From the NCBI GenBank assembly GCA_001313365.1, contig BBFS01000013.1:4869-68868 (forward strand): 64,000 nt of DNA. The letters run 5' to 3'. This document shows positions 41,097 through 51,972 of the stretch, one piece after another. The stretch's first letter is position 1. The number at the start of each line of letters is the position of its first letter. Made by a program: the position numbers and the translations under genes. The notes beneath the pieces were generated by a model. That model saw nothing but the letters and a program-made list of their open reading frames with translations. It ran no database searches and was not told the DNA's origin. This stretch comes from Paenarthrobacter nitroguajacolicus JCM 14115. GTDB taxonomy: Bacteria > Actinomycetota > Actinomycetes > Actinomycetales > Micrococcaceae.

Positions 41097-42224
41097 TTAC
41101 TTGACGTCGGCTTCCGTGTAGTAGCCGGAGTCGATCAGTTCCTTCTTGTAGTTGTCCTTGGTGATGATGACGGACTTCAGGAGGAAGGCCGGAACAACCT
41201 TGACCTTGTTGTTGTAGGTCTTGGTGTCGTTGGTTTCCGGTTCGGTTCCCTTGAGGACAGCGTCAACCATCTTCACGGCCTGCGAGCCGAGCTGGCGGGT
41301 GTCCTTGAAGATCGTGGAGTACTGCTCGCCGGCGACGATGGACTTCACGGAGCCCTTCTCTGCATCCTGGCCGGTGACAACGGGCAGGTTGCCGGTGGAG
41401 TAACCGCCGGTGCTGCTCAGTGCCGAAATGATGCCGATGGACAGGCCGTCGTACGGGGGGGACAGCACGCCATCCAGCTTTGTTCCGGAACTGTAGGCCG
41501 AGGTAAGGATGTCTTCCATGCGCTTCTGGGCTACGGGTGCCTGCCAGCGCAGGATGGCTGCCTGCTCGAACTTGGTCTGGCCGCTGGGAACCTTCAGGGT
41601 GCCTGCATCCAGGTACGGCTTGAGGGTGTCCATGGCGCCGGTCCAGAAGAAGTTGGCGTTGTTGTCGTCCGGGCTGCCCGCGAACAGTTCGACGTTGAAC
41701 GGGCCCTTCCCCCCCTCAACCTTGTTGCCGCTCGCGTCCACCAGGCCGAGGCCGGTCAGCAAGGAAGTGGCCTGCTGGACACCCACGGTGTAGTTGTCGA
41801 ACGTGGTGTAGTAGTCGACGTTCGGCGTGCCGTTGATGAGGCGGTCGTAGGCGATGACCTTGACGTTCTGTTCCTTGGCCTTGGCCAGGACGTCCGTCAG
41901 CGTGGTGCCATCGATGGCTGCGATGATGAGCGCTTGGCACCCTTCGTCAGCATGTTCTCAATCTGGGAAACCTGCGTGGGAATGTCATCGTTGGCGAACT
42001 GGAGGTCCGTCTTGTAGCCAAGGTCCTTCAGGGACTTCTCAACGTTGGCGCCATCTGCGATCCAACGCTCGGACGTCTGGGTCGGCATTGAAATGCTACC
42101 AGTGAATCGCTGGGATTTGCACTGCTGGTGGACTCGGCAGTGCCTCCGCGACTACCGCAGCCTGTGGCTCCGACAGTCAAGGTCAGGACAACCGCTACGC
42201 GCCCAGGAGTTTCTTCAATCTCAC
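41097..42224 (-). CDS. chvE: sugar ABC transporter substrate-binding lipoprotein (ChvE-like)
   Basis: Periplasmic-type binding lipoprotein of about 375 residues. The signal peptide [15 protein letters not shown] has a lipobox Cys. The mature part shows [57 protein letters not shown] and the second lobe [20 protein letters not shown] and [20 protein letters not shown], which fit ChvE/xylose-binding proteins. GTG at 42224 follows AAGGAGAGCATC. Frames change near 42196, 42090 and 41935. The promoter upstream carries two LacI-type operators. Confidence 0.9.
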
Positions 42225-42355
42225 GATGCTCTCCTTCCGCGGCAGCATTGCCGCGAACTCTGATGCGGCCGGAGCATCTGCGCGTCCGGCGGTGAAGCGA
42301 TTTGTGATCTGCGGCCAGCTGGGTGCCACATGCCACGAAAGGTGGTGCGAATGCC

Positions 42356-42373
42356 ATTGTGAACGCTAACAAT
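42356..42373. promoter_or_regulatory. LacI-type operator in the chvE promoter (site 1)
   Basis: ATTGTGAACGCTAACAAT has the CG-centred half-palindrome GTTAGCG typical of LacI sites. On the minus strand TTGACC lies about 17 bases upstream of TCACAAT, so the site overlaps the likely chvE promoter. The same sequence recurs inverted at 42447. Confidence 0.7.
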
Positions 42374-42446
42374 ACCGTCGGTCAAGTGCCGTGGATCACG
42401 AAATGATTGCAGCTCGAACCGCTGCAGAAGCTCTTGACTTGAAACG

Positions 42447-42463
42447 TTGTTAGCGTTCACAAT
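42447..42463. promoter_or_regulatory. LacI-type operator upstream of chvE (site 2)
   Basis: TTGTTAGCGTTCACAAT is the exact inverse of site 1. The two centres are about 90 bp apart, compatible with looping by a LacI tetramer or dimer pair. The regulator gene at 37025 is the nearest candidate. Apart from these sites and the terminator at 42494, the 42225-42585 region holds no gene. Confidence 0.7.
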
Positions 42464-42493
42464 TGGCGGGCTCATCCGTGGGAGGCAGAAGGA

Positions 42494-42528
42494 AAGCCCG
42501 GCACTGCTTTGTGGGCAGTGCCGGGCTT
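42494..42528 (-). terminator. terminator after the GH3 operon
   Basis: AAGCCCGGCACTGC and GCAGTGCCGGGCTT form a perfect 14-bp stem around CTTTGTG-type loop bases. It lies 58 bases beyond the stop of the glycoside hydrolase in its transcription direction. Confidence 0.85.
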
Positions 42529-42585
42529 CGAACGCTCCTCCGTGATGGCGGGGGGGAGGAACTCTTCCCTGCTGGGAACAGGGAA

Positions 42586-44373
42586 TCAGAGACGGGTGTC
42601 GAACGAATCGCAGAAGACGTTCTGGTTGAACGTCCCTTGGAATTCGGACTTGCCTGGATCTTCTCGATGGTGGCGCGGATGGCCTCGCGCGTTGCTGCAT
42701 GTGCGTGGATGGCTGTCTTGACCATCGGCACATCAATCAAGTGGTTCGGCTGGTTGAGCGAGACAAAAATCGTGGGAACTTCCCTGGCGTACCAAGGAAT
42801 CTCGGCTGCCATCGGTGAGGACCATTTAATGCGGATGGCAGCTCCTGTGCGAAGCCCTTGACGTTGGCGAAGACGAGCGCGGCATCGTACCGTTCCGAGT
42901 AGTCCCCCCCGGTAGCTTCTTCCGACAGGACCCGCATGAAGTTCATGCCTGACTCCCCTGCTGCTTCGCGTTGCTCAGCCGTCCTGAACACACTGACGTC
43001 GAACCCCCGCAGCTTCCAGTTCTTCCCGGACTGTGTCCAGATATGCCAAGGGATCGGCTCGGGTGAAGTCGGCGCCACCCGAGATGCCGTAGAGGCGGAT
43101 CCGCGGATGCGTCCGAGGGGTGATCGGCAGGTTGTGCGCCGTGTCCTTTACCAAAGTGACGGTTTTTTCAGCCACCTCGGCGGCGATAGCACGGTGAGCT
43201 TCACTGCCGATCACCGCGAGCGCCTCAACCGGGGGGGCACCAATTCCTGGCGCACATGGAGACCGAGGCTTGCCTTCAGGCCAAGGATCCGCCGCAGGGC
43301 ATCCTGCAAACGCCCCCCCTCGGTGATCACGCCGGACTTGTAGCCGTCCAGCATGTAGCGAAGTCTTCGTCAGGGTTTCGGAAAAACAGGAACATGTCGC
43401 AACCGGCCGCGATGGTGGCAGGCACAAGGTCCTTGCGCTTCATCGCCTGGGTCAGACCAACCATCAGGGACGCGTCCGTCAGGACCAGCCCGTTGAAGCG
43501 GAGTTCGCCGCGCAACAGATCCTGCAACAGTTCCGGAGCAAGCGTTGCCGGCAGGATTTCAGCATCCGACAAGCCGGGACGAAAATGCCGGGACACCTCT
43601 GGAGCGCCAATATGGCCCACCATGATGGACTGCACGCCATGAGCAATCATCTCGCGGTACACGTGCCCGTAGGTGCGGTTCCACTCCTCATAGCCAAGGG
43701 TGTTGTAGGAGGTGACCACGTGCTGGTCGCGCTCATCAATACCGTCACCGGGGAAGTGCTTCATGGCGCATGCTGTGGGTGATTCGCTGATGCCGTCGAA
43801 GTACTCCTTGGCCCGTTCCACCACAATGTCCGGGGTGTTTCCGAAGGCCCGGGTGGAGATGACCGTGTTCCGCCAGTTGTAGTGGATGTCCACGATCGGC
43901 GCGAAGGCCCAGTTGCAGCCCAGCGCAGCAGTTTCGATGCCGGCAACTCCCCCCCCATCTGCCGGGCGATGTTCTTGTCAGGGTGGGAGCCTGCCTGCAG
44001 GTGCGTGGAAACGAACGTGCCGTCATCGCAACTGCCCGCACCGCCCATCTCAGGGTTGGACGCAATCAGCAGCGGAATCCGGGTCTTGGACTGCGCATAG
44101 CGGATGTGTTCCTGCACGGCAGAAGAGGGACCCGGCCGGTAGCGCATGCCGCCCACGTGGAAGTTCTCCAGCACCCCATCGAGGTACTCCGGGGAGTAGT
44201 CGTTGTTGTGGTTGATGAACAGCTGGCCGATCTTCTCTTCCAGCGTCATGGACCCGATGGTGCTCTCCACCCATTCCACAGCTGCGTCATCCAGATTGAA
44301 GGGCGCTGCTTTAAGGTCCACCAGGAACGGCCCAGCCGGCACGGCCAGCCCGTTGAGGCTGAATTTACGTCAT
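42586..44373 (-). CDS. glycoside hydrolase family 3 protein
   Basis: About 590 residues. The catalytic TIM-barrel shows STIGSMTLEEKIGQLFINHN, GVLENFHVGGMRYRPGPSSA, IPLLIASNPEMGG, AMKHFPGDGIDERDQHVV (the GH3 signature KHFPG-x-G) and LRFNGLVLTDASLMVGLTQA with the nucleophile Asp. The C-terminal domain has AEKTVTLVKDTAHNLPI and ends DSFDTRL. No signal peptide is seen, so it is probably cytoplasmic, acting on imported glycosides. Frames change near 43940, 43360, 43240, 43010, 42845 and 42650. The start is uncertain: ATG at 44373 needs one extra base to join the frame beginning KFSLNGLAVPAGP. Activity could be beta-glucosidase or beta-N-acetylhexosaminidase. Confidence 0.8.
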
Positions 44374-44857
44374 CCACAATGTCCTCCACTGATGTGGCGA
44401 TGTCCACCACGATGCCGGCTTCGTCGTCCTGCAACGGCTCCAGCGTGGTCAGCTGCGACTCCAGCAGCGAGGGGGGGCATGAAGTGTCCGGGCCGGGCAG
44501 TCATGCGCGCGTTCAACAGCTCGCGGGTGCCGTGCAGGTGCACGAACACCACGGACGGATCGGCGCTCCGGATGATGTCCCGGTACGAGCGTTTCAGCGC
44601 GCTGCATGCGATGACAAGAGCAGAGTTCGACGCCGGGAAACGCCTGCCGATTTCGGCCAGCCACGGTGCGCGGTCGTCGTCGTTCAGCGGAGTACCCGAG
44701 GCCATCTTGTCGATGTTCGTCTGGGGGGGTGCAGCGAATCGCCGTCGAGAAATTCCGCGCCGAGACGCTCGGCGAGGGCGGCACCAATGGTGCTTTTGCC
44801 GCAGCCGGCCACGCCCATCACCACGATGTGATGCTGCGATTGCGATTTACCAGTCAT
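44362..44857 (-). CDS. gntK: gluconokinase
   Basis: ATP-dependent phosphorylation of gluconate, about 165 residues. The P-loop is VMGVAGCGKSTIGAALAERL, followed by GAEFLDGDSLHP, SGTPLNDDDRAPWLAEIGRR, VIACSALKRSYRDIIR and ARPGHFM, the usual GntK order. Frames change near 44728 and 44475. The 3' end is unclear: the frame continues past VEDIVDD into the GH3 gene, so about 44362 is an estimate. Two ATGs lie within a 17-bp tandem duplication (44857 and 44875). The downstream one avoids overlap with manD. Confidence 0.88.
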
Positions 44858-44864
44858 GGCCGAT

Positions 44865-46102
44865 TTACCAGTCATGGACAGTGCCGTCCACGAGGCGGTT
44901 GTACGGCAGGTAAGCCTGCTGGTAGGGGGGGAAGGCGGCAGCGGCTTCTTCGTTGAATTCGACGCCGATGCCGGGCTCATCGCCGGGGTGCAGGTAGCCG
45001 TCCTTGAACGTCATGGACTGCTGGAAGACCTCGTTGGTCTTGTCCGAGTGCTGCATGTATTCCTGGATGCCGTAGTTGTGGATTGCCAGGCCGACGTGAA
45101 GCTGTGCAGCGAAGCCCACCGGGGAGATGTCCGTGGGGCCGTGGAAACCGGACTTGATCTGATACTGGGCCGCGAAGTCCATGACCTTCTTCAGCGGTGA
45201 GATGCCGCCGAAGTGGGTGGAGGCTGCACGGACGTAGTCGATCAGCTGTTCCTTGATAAGGGTCTGGAAGTCATACACGGTGTTGAAGATTTCACCGATG
45301 GCCAGCGGGGGTGGTGGTGTGCTGGCGGACCAGGCGCAGCCCTTCCTGGTTCTCGGCCGGGGTGCAGTCCTCCAGCCAGAAGAGGTCGTAAGGTTCCAGG
45401 GCCTTGCCGAGCTTGGCGGCCTGGATGGGCGTCATGCGGTGATGGCCGTCATGCAGCAGCGGGATCTCCGGGCCGAACTCGTTGCGCACGGCCTCGAAAA
45501 CGGTGGGCAGGTGGCGCAGGTAGGCGCGAGTGTCCCAGTCTTCTTCCAACGGGAAGTTGCCGCGGCCGGCAGGCTCGTAGTCATACCGTTCACCCGAGGC
45601 CTGGGCCTGCGCGGCGACACCATAGACGGCCTTGATACCGGGGGACGGCGGTCTGGATGCGGATGGACTTGTAGCCCAGTTCCAGGTGCTCCCGCACGGA
45701 GTCGAACAGCGACGGAATGTCAGCACCGGACGCGTGCCCATAAGCCCGCAGCCCGTTACGGGAAGCCCCCCCGCCCAGCAGCTGGTACACCGGCATCCCG
45801 GCAACCTTGCCCTTGATGTCCCACAACGCCATATCGACGGCGGCAATGGCCGCCATGGTGACGGGACCGCGCCGCCAGTAGGAGCTGCGGTAAAGGAACT
45901 GCCACGTGTCCTCGATCCGGTGCGGATCCTTGCCGATCAGCAACTGCGCCACGTGCTCCTTGAGGTACGCGGCGACGGCAAGTTCACGGCCGTTGAGGGT
46001 CGCGTCACCGATGCCCGTCACACCGTCCTCCGTGGTGATGCGCAAGGTGACGAAGTTGCGGGACGGGCTGGTCACAAAGACTTCAGCGGCAATGATTTTC
46101 AC
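44865..46102 (-). CDS. manD: D-mannonate dehydratase (enolase superfamily, ManD/RspA type)
   Basis: Dehydrates D-mannonate to 2-keto-3-deoxygluconate in hexuronate catabolism. About 410 residues. The N-terminal capping domain has [20 protein letters not shown] and the barrel [20 protein letters not shown] with [13 protein letters not shown]. Further on are [60 protein letters not shown] and [10 protein letters not shown], with metal ligands Asp and Glu as expected. GTG at 46102 follows AAAGGAAAAGC. Frames change near 45640 and 45310. A mannonate specificity rather than galactonate is inferred from UxaC and UxuB nearby. Confidence 0.85.
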
Positions 46103-46167
46103 AGCTTTTCCTTTCGGGATGTGGCTGAGTGGGTTTAAGTACGATTTTAGGTTGGATTGCATGAAGT

Positions 46168-46181
46168 GGCAACCGGTTGCC
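46168..46181. promoter_or_regulatory. LacI-type operator, manD promoter
   Basis: GGCAACCGGTTGCC is a perfect 14-bp palindrome, 66 bases upstream of the manD start and just after the transporter gene end. It matches the sites at 47749, 50782, 59489 and 61577. Confidence 0.75.
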
Positions 46182-46201
46182 GGGCTTATTTTTGAATACT
46201 T

Positions 46202-47656
46202 CTACGTGCCCGGCGCCTTGCCGTTTACTGCATGGCTGGCAGCAGCTTCTTCCTGAGCTTTCCCGGCGTCGTCCTGTACTACTCCCGCAGAACGGCGGGC
46301 GCGGATCTCCCCAACAATTTGTGCGTGAAGTGCGTCTGTGAGTTTGTATTTGCTCATCACCACGATCGCCAGGATGGTCATGATGGCCGGCAGCGCCCCG
46401 GCGGCGAACTGAATTCCCTGCAGCGCTTCGGCACTCTGCGTAACCCCCCGATTTGTATCCCCCCCGGCCGCGAGGCAATAGGCAGCGAGTGCGCCGCCTA
46501 CAGCCTGGCCGGTCTTACGCGTGAAGGAGAAGAGTGCGTAGGTGATTCCCTCGGTCCGGACGCCGGTCTTCCACTCGCCATATTCCACGGTGTCTGCCTC
46601 CAAGGCCCACACCACGATATTCACGGCCATGACACCCATCAGGCTGATCACCAGCCCGGAGAACCCCACCCAGACCATGGATGACGGTGAGAAGAAAACT
46701 ATGCTTCCGCCCACCATGGAGAGCGCTCCGGCAGCGATGTACACGTTCTTTTTGCCCAGCTTACGAACCAGCCTCGGCATTAAAGGTGCCAGGGCCAGGG
46801 TCATTACCAGCTGGACTATGGCCAGGACCGGGTAAAGATCCAAGCGACCCAGGACGTCGCGCAAGTAGTAGAGCTGAACGGAGGAGAGGGCCATATAGCC
46901 GGTGAGAAAGAGGAAGGAGCTAAGGCACAGCATGAGCAGCGGCCGGTTGGTTTTCAGAGTGTCCATGCTCTGCTTGAAGGAAACATTGGGGGACCGTGCG
47001 GTGAACGCGTTCCTTGGCGGTGAGGACAGTGAAGAGGTAGAGCGCCGCCCCCCCGATCACCACAAAGACGAGCGTGATGGTGGTGAACGTGGACTGGAGG
47101 TCAGCACCCGGCTTGATCAGTGGAGCAACAAAGATACCCAGGGCGGAACCCACCAAAAGTGCACCCACCGTGCGGGCGGAGCCCAGCTTGGCACGGTCCC
47201 CCCCGGGGTCCTGCGTCATGGCCCCCCGGCCAGTGAGCCGTAGGGGGATGTTGACCAGGGAATACGCCAACCCCCCAGGGCGGCGTAACTCACGTAGGCG
47301 TAGAGCAGGGTGCCCGTCTCGCCAAGCTGCGGCACGGAGAACGTGGCCACACTGAGGAGTAGCAGCGGAATGGACCCGAACATGATGAACGGACGGAACT
47401 TCCCAAAGCGCTTGCTGTAGGAGCGGTCAACCATGCGTCCAGCGAAGACATCCGCGAAGGCGTCGAAGATCCTCACCACCAGGAGCAAGGTGCCGGCGGC
47501 GGCCGCCGAGATTCCCGCGACGTCCGTGTAGTAGACCAAGAGGAACATGGTGGCGGTGGTGAAGGCCAGGTTATTGGCCGCGTCGCCCGCACCGTAACCG
47601 GCGATGCTGAGTTTGCTGAGCTTTTTCAATGCGGGCTCCTTTACCCTTCGCGTCAT
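46202..47656 (-). CDS. GPH-family (MFS_2) glycoside/uronide symporter
   Basis: Twelve-span cation symporter of about 480 residues in the melibiose/glucuronide family. The N-terminal motif KLSIAGYGAGDAANNLAFTT, DAFADVFAGRMVDRSYSKRF with GKFRPFIMFGSIPLLLLSVA, SLVNIPYGSLAGAMTQDP and AKLGSARTVGALLVGSALG are characteristic. The second half has AVNIVVWALEADTVEYGEWK and GVRTEGITYALFSFTRKTGQ with AVGGALAAY. Frames change near 47265, 47230, 47000 and 46450. ATG at 47656 is used. Import of a uronide or uronate is inferred from the neighbouring enzymes. Confidence 0.88.
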
Positions 47657-47748
47657 TGCGGTCCGACTCGACTCGACCGTGGCTGGGAACTCACGGAATC
47701 GGGAATCGGTTGTGCAGCTGTTGTAATTCTAGTCACTTTGGCAAGCGT

Positions 47749-47767
47749 TTGGCAATCGGTTGCCGAA
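47749..47767. promoter_or_regulatory. LacI-type operator, transporter promoter
   Basis: TTGGCAATCGGTTGCCGAA has the shared core GGCAATCGGTTGCC, about 93 bases upstream of the transporter start. A partial copy, AATCGGTTG, lies at 47704. Confidence 0.75.
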
Positions 47768-47798
47768 CATTTCCTTGAAAGTTCCACCAATCGTTGGG

Positions 47799-47861
47799 CG
47801 TTGTGTGGCCCGCTCTGCGCCCTAAGATCACGCCAAAGCGCGCAGAGCGGGCCTCACAACG
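47799..47861 (-). terminator. long inverted repeat, terminator of the uxaC-uxuB operon
   Basis: CGTTGTGTGGCCCGCTCTGC and GCAGAGCGGGCCTCACAACG form a stem of about 21 pairs around 19 loop bases. It lies 86 bases beyond the uxuB stop, separating it from the transporter promoter. The stem size resembles the family A palindromes, but the sequence differs. Confidence 0.75.
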
Positions 47862-47946
47862 TGAACGAGGGCGGCGTTAACGCAAAACGGCCAGAATATC
47901 GAAGAGGATCGACAGCCTGGGCCGTTCAAGAAGTCGTGCAAAGTTC

Positions 47947-49331
47947 CTAGGCAACAGTACCCGACGCCGTCGCGCGAGCAGGCACCTCTGCGCGTTCAAA
48001 GCCCGCGCTGAGTCTTCGACGAGTTTCACGATGGCGGGCTCCAGTGCGAGTTCAGCATCCAGCAACGCCAAGAGAGAAGCGATGCGCTCACCGCCGGCCA
48101 GGTTGTTGGCTTCCGCTACGGCATCCGACTGCGGATCTTGCAGCCCCCCCGGATTCGCCCCCCCACGAAAGAGGCCCACACAGCAATCATCCGGCTGCGC
48201 CCTCGCCGCTCCGGCCCGCCTCACGCTCAGCCCGGAGCACGGGGGATGGCCCGCATCCGTAGCTTGGTGCTGGCATCCATCGCGATTTGGGCGAGATGGT
48301 GGGCGATCCGCGAATTGCCAAAGCGATCCAACAACGCCGCCCTGTACTCGGGAATGCCCAACCCGTCGCCGTCAAGGTGGCGGGATGCTTCATCCAGAAC
48401 TCCTCCACAGCCTGCAAGCACACCGGGTCAGCCAACGCTTCGGCAACCGTGGTGTGCCCGCGAAGCTGCCCGGCGTAGGCAAGGATGGAGTGGGCGCCGT
48501 TCAGGAGCCACAGTTTGCGGTTTTCGTACGGCTCAATGTGGTCCACGAAACCGCACCGGCGTCCTCCCAGCGGGGGCGCGGCCGGGAAGTCACCGCTGAG
48601 CACCCAGTTGCGGAATGGCTCGGCGACGACGGGTGCTTCATCCTGTAGCGGCACCGCTCACTGACCAAGCAACGTCTTCAGGGGTGGTGCGCGGCGTGAT
48701 CCTGTCCACTGACGTGCTGACGAAGCTAACGCTGGTGTCAATCCAGTCCGCCAGCCCGGCGTCGACTCCCCCGGGCGAGGTCTACCACGGCCCTGCGCGC
48801 CACATTGCCGTTATCCGAGAGGTTGTCGCAGGAAACAACGGCGAGGGATCCGGCGTCGGAGTCCCTACGCGCGGCGAGGCCAAGGACCAATCGACCCAAC
48901 GGCGTCGTGGGCTTTTCGCCGGCACGCAGCAGAGTTACATCGTCCGCGGCAAACCCGTAGGCGGCTTCGGTGATAGTTAGCGTGACCACAGCGGTTTGGG
49001 GGGGCGCTGCCACCAGCTCCACTAAGCGGTCCACGTTGGCGCCATCCACGGCTTCAATAATGCTGCCTACAACCTCGAACGTATCGCCGGAATCCGAGCG
49101 CTCCACTACTGTGAACAGTCCATCCTGGGCGGCCAGGACCTCGGCGGCGTCCGGGCGACGACCGGTGAAGGAGGCAATGCCCCCCCACTCCCCCCCCGCG
49201 TCGCCGGCGTGCTGCGTGTACCAGGCCTGATGTGAGCGGTGGAAAGCTCCTAGGCCCAGATGCACGATGCGCACTGGAGCCCTGCGGTCCGGCGCGACGT
49301 CGCGGTTTAGCCGCGGAAGTTCGGCGGTCAT
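47947..49331 (-). CDS. uxuB: fructuronate reductase (mannitol dehydrogenase family)
   Basis: NADH-dependent reduction of D-fructuronate to D-mannonate. About 460 residues. The N-terminal Rossmann part shows VRIVHLGLGAFHRSHQAWYT, then TLTITEAAYGFAADD, LAVVSCDNLSDNGNVARRAV and VSFVSTSVDRITPRTT. The C-terminal domain has EPFRNWVLSGDFPA, YENRKLWLLNGAHSILAYAG and RGHTTVAEALADPVCLQAVE, which is the family's substrate-binding segment with the catalytic Lys. Frames change near 48760, 48650, 48390, 48240, 48160 and 47995. ATG overlaps the uxaC stop. Mannitol or tagaturonate reductases are alternatives. Confidence 0.87.
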
Positions 49332-50750
49332 AGCTTGAACACCCTGCGGGGCGAGGAGTCGACGACGTCGAGAATCAGCTCATGTGCGCGGTCTTCAGAG
49401 ACGCGGTGCTCGGCTACAAGACGCGCAAGGAAGGACGCTTCGATCCTGCGGGAGGCGTCGTGCCGGGCTGGAATGGAGCAGAACGCGCGGGTGTCATCGA
49501 TGAAGCCGGAGGACCGCGAGAAGCCGGCGGTTTCGGTAACTGCCGAGCGGAAGCGCAACATGGCATCCGGGGCATCGAGGAACCACCAAGGCGCGCCGAT
49601 GTAGACGGACGGGTAGAAACCTGCCAACGGCGCTAGTTCACGGGAGAAAACGGTCTCATCAAGCGTGAAGAGCACCAGGTGGAAATCCTTGGCCGTGCCG
49701 AAGTCCTGCAGCAACGGACGGATGGCCTCGGTGTAGTTCACGGCGAACGGAATGTCGTGACCGGTGTCGGCGCCAAACTCAGTGAACGTAGGCTCGTGGT
49801 GGTTCCGGTAGGAGCCCGGGTGAATGGTCATGACCAGTCCATCGGCCACGGACATGCGCGCCATCTGGTACATCATGTGGGCCTCAAAAACGTCGCGATC
49901 CTGCGCAGTGGCCTTGCGGGCACGGGCACGTTCAAAGAGCGCTTCCGCTTCCGTGGCATCCAGTTTGAGGGTGGCGGGGGGTGCGGACGCCATGGTCCGC
50001 AGATACTGCGCCATGCTCCACGAAATAGCGACGGCGGTTTTCCAGGGCCGCGATGTAGCCGGCGTAGCCGGTTGCGCCGTCGCCCGCGGTCGCGATCAGC
50101 CTGTCCACGTTGGCGCTCCAGTTGGGATGCGCCACATTCAGGTAAGCATCCGGGCGGAAGGTGGGGGGGAGCACGCGGCCGTTGAAGCTGGGGGGGTCAT
50201 CGGTGAGGGCCTTGTGGCTGGCAAGGTTGTCCAGGGGATCATCCGTGGTGGCCAGGACCTCGATGTTGAAGTCCTTGAAGAGCTGCCGGGGGGGGCGGAA
50301 GTCCGGCTCTACCAGCTTCGCGGCGATCGCGTCATAGCTGGCATCGGACGGCATCTCACCGAGATCTGCGCCGAGGTTGAACACATCGTTGAACTGGGTG
50401 CGCAGCCAGTACCCGGAGACTGTGCCTTCAAACAGCGGCCAGGCTTCGACGAACTGTCGCCAGATCTCCCGGGACTCCGCGCGGACGCCGCGCCTGTCAG
50501 CAACTGATCCATCGGAACGCCATTGGCGTGAATCAGGCGGGTGACGTAGTGGTCCGGACTGACCAGGAGTGCCGCGGGGGGGTCGGGGGGGAACGGCGTG
50601 TTCTGTTCGATGACAGCGGCGTCAACGTGGCCGTGGGGGAGAAATGATGGGCAGGTCCTGGACGCGCTCCAGCAAGGACCGCGCGATGCTGCGCGTGCCG
50701 GGATCTGCGGGCAGGAGCCTGTCTGGGTGTGCGGCAATGGACTGTGACAT
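49328..50750 (-). CDS. uxaC: uronate isomerase
   Basis: Isomerises D-glucuronate to D-fructuronate (or galacturonate to tagaturonate). About 470 residues. The metal motif is LPIISPHGHVDAAVIE near residue 40. Further parts are HYVTRLIHANGVP, EGTVSGYWLRTQFNDVFNLG, DFNIEVLATTDDPLDNLASH, VMTIHPGSYRNHHEPTFTEF and GFSRSSGFIDDTRAFCSIPA. Frames change near 50640, 50490, 50010 and possibly 49980. ATG at 50750 is 32 bases downstream of a LacI-type operator. The operon order uxaC-uxuB makes glucuronate the likely substrate. Confidence 0.92.
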
Positions 50751-50781
50751 AGCTCAATCTTGCGTTCCGGTTCCGCATTTT

Positions 50782-50795
50782 GTCAACCGGTTGCC
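50782..50795. promoter_or_regulatory. LacI-type operator, uxaC promoter
   Basis: GTCAACCGGTTGCC shares the regulon core with one mismatch in the first half-site. It lies 32 bases upstream of the uxaC start, between uxaC and the lacI gene end. Confidence 0.75.
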
Positions 50796-50842
50796 AAATA
50801 TTGCCATCCTGTTGCATCTCGCGATGCGGCGGGATGCTGAGG

Positions 50843-51897
50843 TCAGGCCAGGAGTCGTCCGCTGGACCCTCGCACCACGAGTTCCGTTTCCACCCGGACG
50901 GCTTGGCTTGGGGGGGCCTCATGACCCTGCAACATATCCAGGAGGATGGTCACGGCCCGGGTGCCGCACTCCCCCCAACGGTGAGCGCACCGTGGTCAAC
51001 GCGGGAGTGGTGAAATCGGCACCGAAAATGTCGTCAAAGCCAACAATGCTGATCTGGTCCGGGACACGCATTCCCCCCGGCCTGCAGTTCCTGCATCAGG
51101 CCGATGGCCAGGAGATCGTTGTAGGTGATCACCGCCGTCGCGCCGCTTTCCAACACGTCGCGGGCTACCTGCCGGCCGCCGTCGACCGTTGGTTTGGACG
51201 ACTCAAGGCGCACCGCGCTGAGCTTGGACCACTCCGCAGCGGCTTTGACGCCCTCCCAGCGGCGGCCCGTCATCCACGACTGGGCCGGTCCCGCAACATA
51301 CGCGAGCTTTTGGTGGCCATTGGCGGCCAGGCTGCGCACGGCTTCGCTGATGCCCTTATTGACGTCCGGGACAACGCACGGAACGCCGGTGATTTCACGG
51401 TTGATGACGGCCACGGGCTTGTCCGAAGCCAAGGCACGGATCTGGTCATCGTCCATCCGGGGGCTGGCCAGGATGAGGCCATCCACGGTGCTCAGCAGGC
51501 GTCGGGCGGCGGTTACTTCGGTTTCCGGCGACTCCGCGGACTCGGCCAGAACCAGCGTGTAATCGCGGGCGGATCCGGTGGTTTCCGCGCCGCGGATGAT
51601 GTCAAAGAACGTGGGGTTGGTGATGTCCGCGACGATCAACCCGATGGTCTGGGTGCGGCCGGTGGGGGAGTGCACGGGCGAACGGGTTCACCTGATAGTT
51701 CAGCTCTGCCGCGGCGTCCTCGATGATCTTCTGCGTCTTGGCGCTCACGCGGCCCGGCTTGCTCAAGGCACGGGACACGGTGGAGGGATTCACGCCCGCC
51801 AGCTTCGCGATGTCGTAAATCGTGGCAGAGGACTTCTCCCCCCCCGTCCACGTTTGGTGGGGGCGGTTGCTGCTCCGGTGCTCGTCAGGTCAGTCAC
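50843..51897 (-). CDS. LacI-family regulator of the uronate genes
   Basis: About 350 residues. A short basic tail after the GTG start ([17 protein letters not shown]) precedes the helix-turn-helix [20 protein letters not shown] with [20 protein letters not shown]. The effector domain includes [78 protein letters not shown] and [20 protein letters not shown]. Frames change near 51840, 51675, 51075, 50980 and 50915. It lies immediately upstream of uxaC-uxuB and is one of two regulators likely to read the GGCAACCGGTTGCC sites. Confidence 0.9.
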
Positions 51898-51929
51898 CGC
51901 TCCATCGTAGACCTCATGGCAACAAAACA

Positions 51930-51964
51930 GGCCGGTTGCCATCCATTGATCACGGCAACCGGCC
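51930..51964. terminator. hairpin between the oxidoreductase and lacI genes
   Basis: GGCCGGTTGCC and GGCAACCGGCC form a perfect 11-bp stem around 13 bases. It ends the oxidoreductase operon. The arms also resemble operator half-sites, so it could have a regulatory role too. Confidence 0.6.
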
Positions 51965-51972
51965 CGTCCTGA

